Assembly (NCBI GenBank): GCA_011620645.1 | Contig: WOYS01000034.1 | Location: 1-39,193, forward strand | Source: Mycobacterium sp. | Lineage (GTDB): Bacteria > Actinomycetota > Actinomycetes > Mycobacteriales > Mycobacteriaceae | Direction of reading: 5' to 3' | Length of the DNA: 39,193 nt | Shown: positions 27,776-35,916 of the stretch, in pieces | How positions within the stretch are numbered: the first letter of the stretch is position 1 | Layout of the letters: every line of letters starts with the position of its first letter | Translations under genes and position numbers: made by a program | Notes under the pieces: generated by a model | What the model was told of the DNA's origin: nothing | Seen by the model: only the letters and a program-made list of their open reading frames with translations | Database searches by the model: none

Positions 27776-28012
27776 ATGCAGACCCAGACCATCGAAAGGC
27801 CCGATACCGACGAACGCGTCGACGACGGGACCGACGACGACACCCCCAAGGTCTTCCACTACGTCAAGAAGGAGAAGATCGCCGAAAGTGCCGTCATGGG
27901 GAACCATGTCGTGGCGCTGTGCGGTGAGGTCTTTCCGGTGACGAAGGCGGCGAAGCCCGGCTCGCCGGTGTGCCCGGATTGCAAGCGCATCTACGAGGCG
28001 CTCAAGAAGTAG
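27776..28012 (+). CDS. DUF3039 zinc-ribbon-like small protein (Rv2708c-like)
   Basis: This 78-residue protein has an acidic N-terminus (ERPDTDERVDDGTDDDT) and a compact C-terminal domain with cysteines in VALCGEVF and VCPDCKRIYE, a probable zinc site. It is conserved in actinobacteria; its role is unknown. It overlaps the convergent BrkB-family gene by 11 bases at the 3' end. The ATG at 27776 begins the conserved part; upstream extension is antisense to the DUF3099 gene. Confidence 0.88.
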   Translation: MQTQTIERPDTDERVDDGTDDDTPKVFHYVKKEKIAESAVMGNHVVALCGEVFPVTKAAKPGSPVCPDCKRIYEALKK

Positions 28013-28934
28013 GAGCGTCGCGCTCCGTCTTCTCGGAGATCCACTCGCGCAGTCGCCGCGCGTGGGTATCGGGGGCGGGCCACTCCTCCTGGATCGCGGC
28101 GTTGAGTTCCGCGCCGATCATGACGGCGAAACCCGCCAGGAAAGCGAAAAGCAGGAACGCGATCGGCGTGGCCAAGGCGCCGTAGGTGTAGCCGGTGGCG
28201 GTGATCCAACTCAGGTAGAACCGCAGACTGAATGTGGCGATCAGGAACACCGCCGTGGCAAGCGCCGCGCCGATGACCAGCCGGTGGGTGGGCAACGGAC
28301 TGGGCAGAGACACCCGGTACAAAACGGTGACCACGACGATCAGCGTGATCACCAGCACCGGGTAGTGCCCGTACTGCAGCACATGGGACCAGCTCTCCGG
28401 GATGAACCCGGTGATCTTGCGGGGGCCCAGCGCGATGAAGGGCGCCGTTACCACCGCGCTCACCAGCATGATCACGTATAGGCCTAGTGCGAAGAACCGC
28501 TGCCGGACCGGATGGCGCAGCGGGGTCTGGTCATGCGCCTCCACCACGGAATCCACGAAGGCCGATACCGCCGAGGATCCCGCCCACAGCGAGATCACGA
28601 AGCCCAGGGACACCACCTCACCGCGGGCGGACCGGACGATGTCGTAGATCGTCGGCGCGATGATCTCGTTGACCACGTTCTGGGAGAAGAACCGCTCCGA
28701 GGTGCCGATGAGCTGGTTCTCGATGGTCGCCAGGGTGTCCGGGCCGAACAACGGGGCCAGGTACGCCAGGCTGCCCAGCATGCCCAGCAACAGCGGTGGC
28801 AGCGACAGCGCACACCAGAACGCCGCCTGAGCGGACTCGGAGAAGATCGAGTCGTCCCAGGACTTGCTCAGGGTGCGTTTGGTGATCGGCCAGACGTGAT
28901 GCCGTGATGGCTTCGCCGGGGGCTGGTCGGTCAT
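28002..28934 (-). CDS. YihY/BrkB-family membrane protein (Rv2707-like)
   Basis: This 310-residue integral membrane protein is of the YihY (BrkB) family. It has about six hydrophobic helices (for example FWCALSLPPLLLGMLGSLAYL, VISLWAGSSAVSAFVDSVV, LGLYVIMLVSAVVTAPFIAL, and VIGAALATAVFLIATFSLRFYL), and the family segment SAVSAFVDSVVEAHDQT. ATG 28934 is preferred to one 33 bases upstream. Despite the old BrkB (serum resistance) and RNase BN names, its function is unsettled; a transporter or lipid-linked role is only a guess. Confidence 0.9.
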   Translation of the reverse strand: MTDQPPAKPSRHHVWPITKRTLSKSWDDSIFSESAQAAFWCALSLPPLLLGMLGSLAYLAPLFGPDTLATIENQLIGTSERFFSQNVVNEIIAPTIYDIVRSARGEVVSLGFVISLWAGSSAVSAFVDSVVEAHDQTPLRHPVRQRFFALGLYVIMLVSAVVTAPFIALGPRKITGFIPESWSHVLQYGHYPVLVITLIVVVTVLYRVSLPSPLPTHRLVIGAALATAVFLIATFSLRFYLSWITATGYTYGALATPIAFLLFAFLAGFAVMIGAELNAAIQEEWPAPDTHARRLREWISEKTERDAPTS

Positions 28935-28995
28935 CACCTGTCCAGCGTTCCCGACGACGGACGCCACCGCCCGGCATCACCGGGTGGACGGACCC

Positions 28996-29187
28996 CTACG
29001 CGTCGACCGCGTTGACCTCGATCACGGCAGCCAACTCGATCAGCTTGGCTTCGTGCTCGTTGGCATGGTGTTGGCAAAACAGCAGTTCGGCGCCGGATGG
29101 CAGCTTCGCGCGTACACGCGCGGCGGCACCACAGCGGTCGCAGCGATCGGCCCGGGTCAGTTCCGGACTGGTCAGAGTTGCGTTCAC
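28996..29187 (-). CDS. DUF7455 small zinc-motif protein
   Basis: This 63-residue protein has CDRCGAAARVRAKL and later FCQHHANEHEAKL, a Cys/His pattern that could bind zinc. It starts at GTG with GGAGG 8 bases upstream. Similar short proteins occur beside sigA in many actinobacteria; the role is unknown. A SigE/SigH-like promoter lies upstream at 29232-29258, so it may be stress-induced. It lies 61 bases upstream of the BrkB-family start and may be co-transcribed with it. Confidence 0.82.
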   Translation of the reverse strand: MNATLTSPELTRADRCDRCGAAARVRAKLPSGAELLFCQHHANEHEAKLIELAAVIEVNAVDA

Positions 29188-29231
29188 GGCACGTCCTCCG
29201 TTCAGCTTTGGTGCGTATGCCTACTGTGTCA

Positions 29232-29258
29232 GACGTTTTCGGTTTCGGCCTTGTTCCC
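29232..29258 (-). promoter_or_regulatory. SigE/SigH-like promoter candidate for the DUF7455 gene
   Basis: On the minus strand GGGAACA (29258-29252), 16 bases and CGTC (29235-29232) match GGGAAYA-N16-CGTT at all but the last base. The transcript would start near 29225, leaving a leader of about 38 bases. Same spacing as the sigB promoter in this window. Confidence 0.5.
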
Positions 29259-29316
29259 TCGGGGTTCACCGGTGTGTCGTGTCTCACTGCGCTCGCGTTA
29301 CCGGGCGGGCAGGCTG

Positions 29317-29712
29317 ATGGACATGCATGCCGGACCCCCAGTCCTGGTGCACCTGTGCGCCGATCATGAGTGGCAGCGCGTGTTGGTCGCGGGGGAGCAT
29401 CGTCCCGCGTCCCTCGCCGAAGTCGGTTTCATTCATCTTTCATCCCCTGATCAGGTGCATTTGCCGGCCACTCGCCTGTACGCGGGAAGCACCGATCTCG
29501 TGTTGCTGGGCATCGACCCCGCGCGACTCAAGGATCCGGTTCGCTGGGAGCCCGGCGTGCCGACCGATCCTGAATCGATGCTGTTCCCGCACCTGTACGG
29601 ACCGTTGCCCGCCAGCGCTGTGACAAGTGTCACGCCCTATTTACCCGCCGCTGACGGTTCGTTCGCCGCGTTGCCAGCTGCCTCGACCGCCTGGAGTTCC
29701 ACGCCGCCATAG
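29317..29712 (+). CDS. DUF952 protein (Rv2705c-like)
   Basis: This protein of about 131 residues has the DUF952 pattern: VLVHLCADHEWQRVLVAGEHRP, GFIHLSSPDQVHLPATRLYAG, LLGIDPARLKDPVRWEPG and FPHLYGPLPASAV. These proteins have a small fold with conserved histidines; reported guesses include nucleotide or glutathione-like chemistry, but function is unknown. The ATG at 29317 has only a weak ribosome site; another in-frame ATG at 29323 is possible. It is convergent with sigA, with a 20-base gap. Confidence 0.85.
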   Translation: MDMHAGPPVLVHLCADHEWQRVLVAGEHRPASLAEVGFIHLSSPDQVHLPATRLYAGSTDLVLLGIDPARLKDPVRWEPGVPTDPESMLFPHLYGPLPASAVTSVTPYLPAADGSFAALPAASTAWSSTPP

Positions 29713-29732
29713 CTGTACTACCGCGTCAAGCA

Positions 29733-31127
29733 CTAGTCCAGGTAGTCGCGCAAGACCTGGGAGCGGCTCGGGTGGCGCAGCTTGCTCATTGTCTTGGACT
29801 CGATCTGCCGGATCCGCTCGCGCGTGACGCCGTATACCTGGCCGATCTCGTCCAGGGTGCGGGGCTGGCCGTCGGTGAGACCGAAGCGCAGTCGCACCAC
29901 GCCGGCCTCACGCTCGGACAGCGTCTCCAGCACCGACTGCAGCTGATCCTGCAGCAGGGTGAAGCTCACCGCGTCGACGGCCACGACGGCCTCGGAGTCC
30001 TCGATGAAGTCACCGAGCTGGCTGTCACCCTCGTCGCCGATGGTCTGGTCCAGCGAGATGGGTTCACGCGCGTACTGCTGGATCTCCAGCACCTTCTCCG
30101 GCGTGATGTCCATTTCCTTGGCCAGCTCTTCGGGCGTGGGCTCGCGGCCCAGGTCCTGCAGCAGCTCGCGCTGGATGCGGCCCAGCTTGTTGATGACCTC
30201 GACCATGTGCACCGGGATACGGATGGTGCGGGCCTGGTCCGCCATCGCGCGGGTGATGGCCTGACGGATCCACCAGGTGGCGTACGTGGAGAACTTGTAG
30301 CCCTTGGTGTAGTCGAACTTCTCGACCGCGCGGATCAGACCGAGGTTGCCCTCCTGGATGAGGTCCAGGAACGCCATGCCGCGGCCGGTGTAGCGCTTGG
30401 CCAGCGACACCACCAGGCGCAGGTTGGCTTCCAGCAGATGGTTCTTGGCGCGGTCGCCATCCCGGCAGATCCACTGCATATCGCGGCGCTGGGCGGCGGG
30501 CAGCTTCTCGCCCTTCTCGATCAGCTCCGTCATCAGCTGGGTCGCATACAACCCGGCCTCAATGCGTTTGGCGAGCTCGACTTCCTCTTCGGCGTTGAGC
30601 AGCGCGACCTTGCCGATCTGCTTCAGGTACGCACGCACCGAATCTGCGGAGGCGGTGAGCTCGGCATCCTTGCGGGCCTGCCGCAGTGCTTCGGATTCCT
30701 CTTCGTCCCAGACGAAGTCGCCGGAAGCCTTGTCCTTCTCAGACGGTTCGGCGATCTCTTCGTCACCTGCGGCCTTGGTGGGCTTGGCCACGCCTTCGGT
30801 CTCTGCTTCGTCGCCTTCGGCTTCGACGACCTCGGCGGTCTCCGGCTCGTCGTCGGTCTCGAGATCCTCGATCTCGACATCCTCGACGTCGAGCTCTTCG
30901 CCGGGCTCGGCTTCGAGTTCGTCGGTGGTTTCGAGCTCTTCGCCCTCGGCGGACTCGTCCTTCTTGGTGCGGGCAGCGGCCGCCTTCTTGGCCGGTGCCT
31001 TCTTGGCGGCACGCTTCACCGGAGCCTTGGTGGCAGCGGCCTTGGCAGGCGCTTTCTTGGCGGCGATCTTGGCGGCGGGGCGCTTTACCTCGTCGTCGGT
31101 TGCCGTGCCTGCCTTTGTCGGTGCCAC
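29733..31127 (-). CDS. sigA: Principal RNA polymerase sigma factor SigA
   Basis: This 464-residue housekeeping sigma factor has a lysine/alanine-rich start ([20 protein letters not shown]), a long acidic stretch (about residues 50-135), then region 1.2, region 2 ([20 protein letters not shown]), region 3 and the region 4 helix-turn-helix ([21 protein letters not shown]). Its length matches the M. smegmatis protein and is shorter than that of M. tuberculosis. GTG start with GAGG six bases upstream. A close paralogue, sigB, lies 2.5 kb away. A possible promoter is at 31259-31264. It is downstream of ppgK on the same strand. Confidence 0.98.
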   Translation of the reverse strand: MAPTKAGTATDDEVKRPAAKIAAKKAPAKAAATKAPVKRAAKKAPAKKAAAARTKKDESAEGEELETTDELEAEPGEELDVEDVEIEDLETDDEPETAEVVEAEGDEAETEGVAKPTKAAGDEEIAEPSEKDKASGDFVWDEEESEALRQARKDAELTASADSVRAYLKQIGKVALLNAEEEVELAKRIEAGLYATQLMTELIEKGEKLPAAQRRDMQWICRDGDRAKNHLLEANLRLVVSLAKRYTGRGMAFLDLIQEGNLGLIRAVEKFDYTKGYKFSTYATWWIRQAITRAMADQARTIRIPVHMVEVINKLGRIQRELLQDLGREPTPEELAKEMDITPEKVLEIQQYAREPISLDQTIGDEGDSQLGDFIEDSEAVVAVDAVSFTLLQDQLQSVLETLSEREAGVVRLRFGLTDGQPRTLDEIGQVYGVTRERIRQIESKTMSKLRHPSRSQVLRDYLD

Positions 31128-31258
31128 GTATACCTCTCGGTCCTGCTAGACGGTGAGCGCGCGCAGGCGTCACCGGAAATCGTCGGCTGTGTCGAATATT
31201 GGCGTTTGATCTCTGCTGGGATACCTGCCGCTATCTCGGTAGGCGGCCGCCTTTGACC

Positions 31259-31264
31259 ATTGTA
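31259..31264 (-). promoter_or_regulatory. Possible sigA -10 element
   Basis: TACAAT on the minus strand lies 132 bases before the sigA start and resembles a SigA -10; no good -35 is seen 16-18 bases upstream. The 206-base gap 31128-31333 also has the 12-bp palindrome AGGCGGCCGCCT (31241-31252); otherwise I see nothing in it. Confidence 0.3.
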
Positions 31265-31333
31265 ACGACAGTGTGAGGGACCGCCGCGCCGAGCGGCAAA
31301 TTTGAACCGGTCAGCGCGTCGTGTCCGGGTAGG

Positions 31334-32098
31334 TTACGGCTCGACGTGAATGCCCTGGGAGGCCATCGCGGCCCCGACGATGCCCGCGGTGTTCAGCAAT
31401 GCGGCAGGTACCACCGGCGTGCGGTTCTTCAGCATCGGAATCCACCGGTCGGCCTTACGACTGATTCCGCCACCGGCGATGAACAGATCGGGCCAGATCG
31501 CGTTCTCGACCACCACCAGCACCTTGGTGACCTCCTCGGTCCAGCGCTGGTAGTCCCATTCCTTGCGTTCCTTCACAGATGACGCGGCCCGGTGCTCGGC
31601 CTCCTTGCCGCCCACTTCCAGATGCCCGAACTCGGTATTGGGCAGCAGCACGCCGTTGTGGATGACCGCCGACCCGATACCGGTGCCGAACGTGAGCAGC
31701 ACGATCAGGCCGGTGTTGTCCTTGCCGGCGCCGTAGCGCTCCTCGCCCAGACCGGCGGCGTCGGCGTCGTTGAGCACCGTGACCCCCTGCCCGTCGAGTT
31801 CGGCGCTGATAACCTCGGCCGCGTTCGTCCCGATCCAGCCCTTGTCGACGTTGGCCGCGGTCCGCACGATGCCGTTCGTCACCACGCCCGGGTAGGTGAC
31901 GCCGAGCTTGCCGGTCCAGCCGAACTCGCGGACCACAGACGCCACCGTGGAGGCCACCGCGCTCGGCGTCGAGGGTTGCGGCGTGGCCAACTTGAACCGC
32001 TCGCCGATCAGTTCGCCGGTGTCCAGGTCGACGATGCCGCCCTTGATGCCGCTGCCGCCGACGTCGACGCCGAATCCGGTGTTGGTCGTTCCGGTCAC
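31334..32098 (-). CDS. ppgK: Polyphosphate glucokinase
   Basis: This 254-residue ROK-family kinase phosphorylates glucose using polyphosphate or ATP. Motifs are [13 protein letters not shown] (phosphate 1), [13 protein letters not shown] (sugar binding, catalytic Asp), [12 protein letters not shown] (phosphate 2) and [12 protein letters not shown] (adenosine region). The GTG at 32098 is preceded by AGGAG (9 bases away) and gives the usual size; the ATG at 32128 is another choice. The gene is divergent from suhB and lies 206 bases upstream of sigA in the same direction. Confidence 0.94.
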   Translation of the reverse strand: MTGTTNTGFGVDVGGSGIKGGIVDLDTGELIGERFKLATPQPSTPSAVASTVASVVREFGWTGKLGVTYPGVVTNGIVRTAANVDKGWIGTNAAEVISAELDGQGVTVLNDADAAGLGEERYGAGKDNTGLIVLLTFGTGIGSAVIHNGVLLPNTEFGHLEVGGKEAEHRAASSVKERKEWDYQRWTEEVTKVLVVVENAIWPDLFIAGGGISRKADRWIPMLKNRTPVVPAALLNTAGIVGAAMASQGIHVEP

Positions 32099-32216
32099 TG
32101 GAGGGCTCCTAAGCACGGGGCGGGGCATGGAATTCGACACCACAGTAATGCCTGTCGCCGCAGTTTGGAGGTGGTGTGCCACAAGGAGTTTCTCCCTGTT
32201 GTGGTGCGATGTACCC

Positions 32217-33044
32217 ATGTTGGAGACGAACGATCCGCTGACCTTGTGCGCGGTGGCCGGGCAACTGGCCACGGAGGCGGCCGATTTCGTCCGGGTCAGG
32301 CGCGCCGAGGTGTTCGGTGCCGTGCCGCTCGCCGGTGCGGTTCGGAGCAAGAGCACGCCCACCGATCCGGTCACCGTGGTGGATACCGAGACCGAGCGGC
32401 TGCTGCGAGAGCGGCTCGCCGAACTGCGGCCCGGCGATCACGTGCTGGGCGAGGAGGAGGGCGGCTCGGCAGTGGCCGGTTCCGGGGTGCCGGTGTGGGT
32501 GATCGATCCGATCGACGGGACGGTCAACTTCGTCTACGGCATCGAAACGTACGCCGTGTCGGTCGGTGTCCAGATCGACGGGGTCTCGGTTGCCGGGGCG
32601 GTGGCCAATGTGCCCACCGGGGAGGTCTATTCGGCGGCAGCCGGCCACGGCGCCACGGTGACTCGCGATGGTGTGTCGACGGTGTTGCGCTGCAACACCA
32701 TCGACGACCTCTCGATGGCTCTGCTGGGCACCGGGTTCTCCTATGAAGCCGAGCAGCGCAGCAGGCAGGCCGCGGTGCTGGCGGCGCTGCTGCCCGGTGT
32801 GCGCGACGTGCGCCGGCTCGGATCCTGCGCCCTGGATCTGTGCATGGTGGCATCCGGCCGGCTGGACGCCTACTTCGAGGACGACGTGCACGTGTGGGAC
32901 TGGGCGGCCGGTGCCCTGATCGCGGCCGAGGCCGGCGCCGTCGTGCGGCTGCCGTCGGCGACGGGTGATGCGCACCACGTGCTGGTGGCCGCGGCCCCGG
33001 GTGTCGCGGCGGCGCTGGATGAGGCGCTACAGCGGTTCCGGTAG
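32217..33044 (+). CDS. suhB: Inositol-1-monophosphatase family protein SuhB
   Basis: This 275-residue phosphatase hydrolyses inositol phosphate, feeding phosphatidylinositol, mannosides and mycothiol. Metal ligands are visible in DPVTVVDTETE, LGEEEGG (Glu79/Glu80), and WVIDPIDGTVNFVYG (Asp97, Asp100); the second signature is WDWAAGALIAAEAGAVV near the end. I chose the ATG at 32217; frames reaching further upstream are antisense to ppgK. It is convergent with the cei gene, whose stop is 1 base away. Confidence 0.92.
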   Translation: MLETNDPLTLCAVAGQLATEAADFVRVRRAEVFGAVPLAGAVRSKSTPTDPVTVVDTETERLLRERLAELRPGDHVLGEEEGGSAVAGSGVPVWVIDPIDGTVNFVYGIETYAVSVGVQIDGVSVAGAVANVPTGEVYSAAAGHGATVTRDGVSTVLRCNTIDDLSMALLGTGFSYEAEQRSRQAAVLAALLPGVRDVRRLGSCALDLCMVASGRLDAYFEDDVHVWDWAAGALIAAEAGAVVRLPSATGDAHHVLVAAAPGVAAALDEALQRFR

Positions 33045-33045
33045 G

Positions 33046-33705
33046 TCAGCAGCCGGCGCTGTGGATCTTGGTCAGCAGCGCGGCATCTGCGGGCGCGGTG
33101 GCGTCCGGGCGCAGTCCAGCCAGCATCGCGTCGATATCGTCGCTGCGGCTGAACTCGCTGAACTCGGTGCCTACGGCGAAGTCCACCGAGTCGTCGGAGC
33201 GTCCGTCGAGAAACAGCTCGGTGCAGGGTGCGACCAGCCACACGGCGGCTGCCGCGGCGCGCCCGGTCTCACCGAACCGGAGCTGTCCCTGGCATTCCAG
33301 CCGGCTGTTCGCGTACAAGGCGTCGTTGGCGGCGGTGGGCTGCGCAAAGCCGAGATCCCGCAGCGCGCCGGAGACCTCGGCGGCCTGGCCGCCCTGGCCG
33401 CTGGCGTTGAGCACCTGGACCTTGGTGTCGGCAAGCCTGGCGGGCATCACCTCGGTCATATCGGCCGCGGACACCTGCTCACCCGGGCTCGCCTGGCGCG
33501 TTGGGTTGTCCGGGGCGGCCGGTGGCGGCGGATTGCACGCCACCGCCTGCTGGACTTCCGTGGACTGATTGAGGGCGATCACCCACACCACGCCGCTCAC
33601 CAAAGCCAGCGCCAGGAACAAACACAGCACGGGGACATGGTTGCGGCGACGGAACGGACGACCATGCTTGTCGAACGCCGTGCCCTCGGTAATGGAAGCG
33701 ACCAC
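33046..33705 (-). CDS. cei: Cell-envelope integrity protein Cei (LytR_C domain)
   Basis: This 219-residue protein has a short cytoplasmic start, one membrane helix (about 25-46, VPVLCLFLALALVSGVVWVIAL) and an extracellular LytR_C-type domain (VQVLNASGQGGQAAEVSGALRDLGF). It matches Rv2700 (Cei), needed for envelope integrity and virulence in M. tuberculosis. Conserved cysteines at C57, C138, C160 and the terminal C219 suggest disulfides. GTG start with AAGGTG upstream. The 175-base gap to the divergent DUF4193 gene holds a CRP-like site. Confidence 0.9.
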   Translation of the reverse strand: MVASITEGTAFDKHGRPFRRRNHVPVLCLFLALALVSGVVWVIALNQSTEVQQAVACNPPPPAAPDNPTRQASPGEQVSAADMTEVMPARLADTKVQVLNASGQGGQAAEVSGALRDLGFAQPTAANDALYANSRLECQGQLRFGETGRAAAAAVWLVAPCTELFLDGRSDDSVDFAVGTEFSEFSRSDDIDAMLAGLRPDATAPADAALLTKIHSAGC

Positions 33706-33758
33706 TCCTGCACCTTAAGGGCACGCCAGGGCATCGGCCTCTACGAGGAGTTTTGCCC

Positions 33759-33774
33759 TGTGATATAAATCATA
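33759..33774. promoter_or_regulatory. CRP-like site between cei and the DUF4193 gene
   Basis: TGTGATATAAATCATA fits TGTGA-N6-TCACA at 9 of 10 fixed positions. It lies about 54 bp before cei (minus) and 56 bp before the -10 candidate of the DUF4193 gene (plus), in a clearly AT-rich patch. Mycobacterial CRP (Rv3676 type) is a plausible binder. The match is seen; the regulation is inferred. Confidence 0.5.
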
Positions 33775-33787
33775 GTCATTCTACGTC

Positions 33788-33835
33788 GATTCGGGGCACG
33801 AATCATTTGGTGTTGGCGTTCGACGCTGGTACAAA
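33788..33835 (+). promoter_or_regulatory. Putative DUF4193 promoter with upstream inverted repeat
   Basis: TTGGTG (33807-33812), 17 bases and TACAAA (33830-33835) form a plausible SigA-type pair with a start near 33842, about 39 bases before the ATG. GATTCG-N5-CGAATC (33788-33804) is a perfect 6-base inverted repeat right before the -35. Confidence 0.4.
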
Positions 33836-33880
33836 GCACTGCTGCAAGGGTGCTGCAAACCGGTACCGGAGGGGATGAAC

Positions 33881-34183
33881 ATGGCTACCGACTACGACGC
33901 TCCACGGCGAACCGAGACCGATGATGTGTCCGAGGATTCGCTGGAAGAGCTCAAAGCGCGACGGAACGAGGCCCAATCGGCGGTCGTCGACGTCGATGAA
34001 TTAGAGTCCGCAGAATCTTTCGAGCTGCCGGGCGCCGATCTGTCCGGGGAGGAATTGTCAGTTCGCGTCATCCCGAAGCAGGCGGATGAGTTCACCTGCT
34101 CGAGCTGCTTCCTGGTGCACCACCGCAGCCGGCTGGCGAGCGAGAAGAACGGACTGATGGTCTGCACGGACTGCGCGGCCTGA
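33881..34183 (+). CDS. DUF4193 zinc-ribbon protein (Rv2699c-like)
   Basis: This 100-residue actinobacterial protein has an acidic N-terminal half (about residues 10-55, rich in D and E) and a C-terminal zinc ribbon with CSSC and CTDC (in DEFTCSSCFLVHHRSRLA and MVCTDCAA). It starts MATDYDAP at 33881, with GGAGGGG 8 bases upstream; the ATG at 33875 is too close to that site. Function is unknown; the fold suggests protein or nucleic-acid binding. A 6-bp stem overlaps its stop codon (34175-34192). It is strongly conserved in mycobacteria. Confidence 0.9.
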   Translation: MATDYDAPRRTETDDVSEDSLEELKARRNEAQSAVVDVDELESAESFELPGADLSGEELSVRVIPKQADEFTCSSCFLVHHRSRLASEKNGLMVCTDCAA

Positions 34184-34204
34184 TCGGGCCGCACAGCCAC
34201 CTGG

Positions 34205-34687
34205 TCAGCTGCGCAGTGCGGCGAGCACCCGATCCGGGTGACGGGAGCTGACCAGCCAGTACGGCGTGGGATCGTCCGGATCGTCGAGCACGACGAGGAC
34301 CATCGGGCCGATCCAGGCCCGATGCAGGACGTAGGCGGCCGGGTCGAGTTGTCGGCCCAGTGCCGCCGACTTCGCCGGTCTGGGCACCGCCGCCGACCGG
34401 GAGATCACGTTCACCGGCAGGTGGGCGGGACCCGCCCACAACTCGACGGGACCGCCCGGACTCTCTTGGACGACCCGGATCTCGATGCGGCCGACCCATG
34501 TCAGCAGGACCGCCGCCACCGACAGCAGCACTGCGTGGGGCACCCAGTCGGGCAGGCCCTGCACACCCATGTTCACTTCGGCGGCGATCAGAGCTGCCAA
34601 CCCCAACGCGGGCGGCCAGAACCACCACGGCGCTCGCAGGCGCTCGCGGTAGCGCACGGTTTGGGTGATGGCGCGCGTGTCGGACAC
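34205..34687 (-). CDS. DUF3093 membrane protein (Rv2698-like)
   Basis: This 160-residue protein has two membrane helices near the start ([20 protein letters not shown] and [20 protein letters not shown]) and a soluble C-terminal domain with [20 protein letters not shown] and [17 protein letters not shown]. It starts at GTG and is divergent from dut with 25 bases between starts, so the promoters must overlap. Function unknown; it is neighbour to dut throughout mycobacteria. Confidence 0.88.
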   Translation of the reverse strand: MSDTRAITQTVRYRERLRAPWWFWPPALGLAALIAAEVNMGVQGLPDWVPHAVLLSVAAVLLTWVGRIEIRVVQESPGGPVELWAGPAHLPVNVISRSAAVPRPAKSAALGRQLDPAAYVLHRAWIGPMVLVVLDDPDDPTPYWLVSSRHPDRVLAALRS

Positions 34688-34698
34688 GCTGCCAAGAG

Positions 34699-34704
34699 TA
34701 ATCT
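34699..34704 (+). promoter_or_regulatory. Possible dut -10; leaderless transcript
   Basis: TAATCT lies 8 bases before the dut GTG, a spacing that would place the transcript start at or next to the start codon. No ribosome site is seen upstream of the GTG. The -35 region is not convincing and overlaps the DUF3093 start. Confidence 0.35.
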
Positions 34705-34712
34705 TCCTCGCC

Positions 34713-35177
34713 GTGCCTACTTCTCTGGCGGTCGTGCGATTGGATCGCGAGCTGCCGATGCCCAGCCGGGCCCACGACGGCGATGCCGGCGTCGACCTGT
34801 TCAGCGCTGTCGACGTGGAACTTGCACCCGGTCACCGCTCGCTGGTTCCCACCGGGATCGCCGTGGCCATCCCGCACGGGATGGTCGGGCTGATCCACCC
34901 GCGGTCAGGATTGGCTACCCGCGTAGGACTTTCGATCGTCAACACTCCCGGGACCGTCGATGCCGGTTACCGTGGTGAGATCAAGGTGACGCTGATAAAT
35001 CTAGACTCGCAGCGGCCGATCGTGGTGCGGCGCGGTGATCGCATCGCGCAGTTGCTGGTGCAGCGGGTGGAGCTGCCGGAGCTGGTCGAGGTGTCGTCAT
35101 TCGACGAGGCGGGGCTGGCCGGCACCACCCGTGGGGACGGCGGCCACGGATCATCGGGCGGGCATTCGAGTTTGTGA
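34713..35177 (+). CDS. dut: dUTP diphosphatase (dUTPase)
   Basis: This 154-residue trimeric enzyme hydrolyses dUTP to dUMP, keeping uracil out of DNA and feeding dTMP synthesis. All five motifs are present: [37 protein letters not shown] (catalytic Asp83), [25 protein letters not shown], the flexible lid over the active site. The GTG start gives exactly the length of the M. tuberculosis enzyme. No ribosome site is obvious; see the leaderless possibility. Its stop lies in the first unit of a 17-bp tandem duplication. Confidence 0.97.
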   Translation: MPTSLAVVRLDRELPMPSRAHDGDAGVDLFSAVDVELAPGHRSLVPTGIAVAIPHGMVGLIHPRSGLATRVGLSIVNTPGTVDAGYRGEIKVTLINLDSQRPIVVRRGDRIAQLLVQRVELPELVEVSSFDEAGLAGTTRGDGGHGSSGGHSSL

Positions 35178-35205
35178 TGGCAAGAGACTTGTGATGGCGA
35201 GAGAC
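35172..35205 (+). repeat. 17-bp tandem duplication at the dut stop/DUF3710 start
   Basis: Units 35172-35188 and 35189-35205 (TTGTGATGGC-A/G-AGAGAC) differ at one base. The first holds the dut TGA overlapping an ATG (35177), and the second holds the ATG used by DUF3710 (35194). Because 17 is not a multiple of three, the first ATG reads only MARDL then stops. Confidence 0.9.
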
Positions 35206-35916
35206 ACGGAGAAGACCTACGTGACTGACGAAGGCGAAGACTTCGACGGACCGTTCGACATCGAGGATTTCGACGACCCGGAGTCGGCAAAGCATGCCCG
35301 GCTCGATCTCGGGTCGGTTCTGGTCCCGATGCCGGCGGCCGGGCAGGTGCAGGTCGAGCTCACCGACCAGGGAGTGCCCAGTTCGGTCTGGGTCGTCACC
35401 GCGAACGGCCGGTTCACCGTCGCGGCCTACGCGGCGCCCAAGTCTCCCGGGTTGTGGCGTGAGGTGGCCGCCGAGCTGGCCGATTCGCTGCGCAAGGACG
35501 GCACCAAGGTCCGGGTCGAGGACGGCCCGTGGGGTCGCGAGGTCGTCGGGGCCAGCACCTCGGCACCGGGGGGACAGCAGCCGGGCGTGGTCCGGTTCAT
35601 CGGCGTCGACGGCTACCGCTGGATGATCCGTTGCGTGGTCAACGGGTTCCCCGACAAGGTCGACGCGCTCGCGGGCGAAGCCAGGGAAGCGTTGGCGGAC
35701 ACGGTGGTTCGCCGCGGGGATACGCCCCTGCCGGTGCGCACGCCGTTGGCCGTCCAGCTGCCCGAGGCGATGGCTGCCCAGCTACGCACCGCCACCGAAC
35801 AGGCTCAAGCGCAGGCGCACGCCCGGGTCCAGGGGCAGCAGCCCGAGCCGGTGGCGCGTCGCAGTGCCGAAGGCAGCGCCATGCAGCAAATGCGGAGCAC
35901 CATCACCGGAGGCTAG
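35194..35916 (+). CDS. DUF3710 protein (Rv2696c-like)
   Basis: This protein of about 240 residues opens with a charged acidic stretch (DEGEDFDGPFDIEDFDDPESA) and has conserved parts KHARLDLGSVLVPMP, WVVTANGRFTVAAYAAPKSPGLW, RVEDGPWGREVVG and RFIGVDGYRWMIRCVVNG. The C-terminus is rich in Gln and Ala. Function unknown. It follows dut and ends overlapping the convergent hydrolase by 14 bases. The start is the ATG of the second repeat unit; translation probably relies on coupling to dut, changed by the duplication. Confidence 0.88.
   Translation: MARDTEKTYVTDEGEDFDGPFDIEDFDDPESAKHARLDLGSVLVPMPAAGQVQVELTDQGVPSSVWVVTANGRFTVAAYAAPKSPGLWREVAAELADSLRKDGTKVRVEDGPWGREVVGASTSAPGGQQPGVVRFIGVDGYRWMIRCVVNGFPDKVDALAGEAREALADTVVRRGDTPLPVRTPLAVQLPEAMAAQLRTATEQAQAQAHARVQGQQPEPVARRSAEGSAMQQMRSTITGG

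Noticed and set aside
31241-31252. 12-bp palindrome AGGCGGCCGCCT upstream of sigA
   Set aside because: GC-only palindromes of this length arise often in such DNA; no link to a promoter element could be made.
29772-31256. 494-residue open frame on the plus strand
   Set aside because: It is fully antisense to sigA, has low-complexity Leu/Gly composition and no family motif; long antisense frames are usual in GC-rich coding DNA.
34175-34192. 6-bp stem GCGGCC-N6-GGCCGC over the DUF4193 stop
   Set aside because: Too short and without a U-tract to call a terminator.
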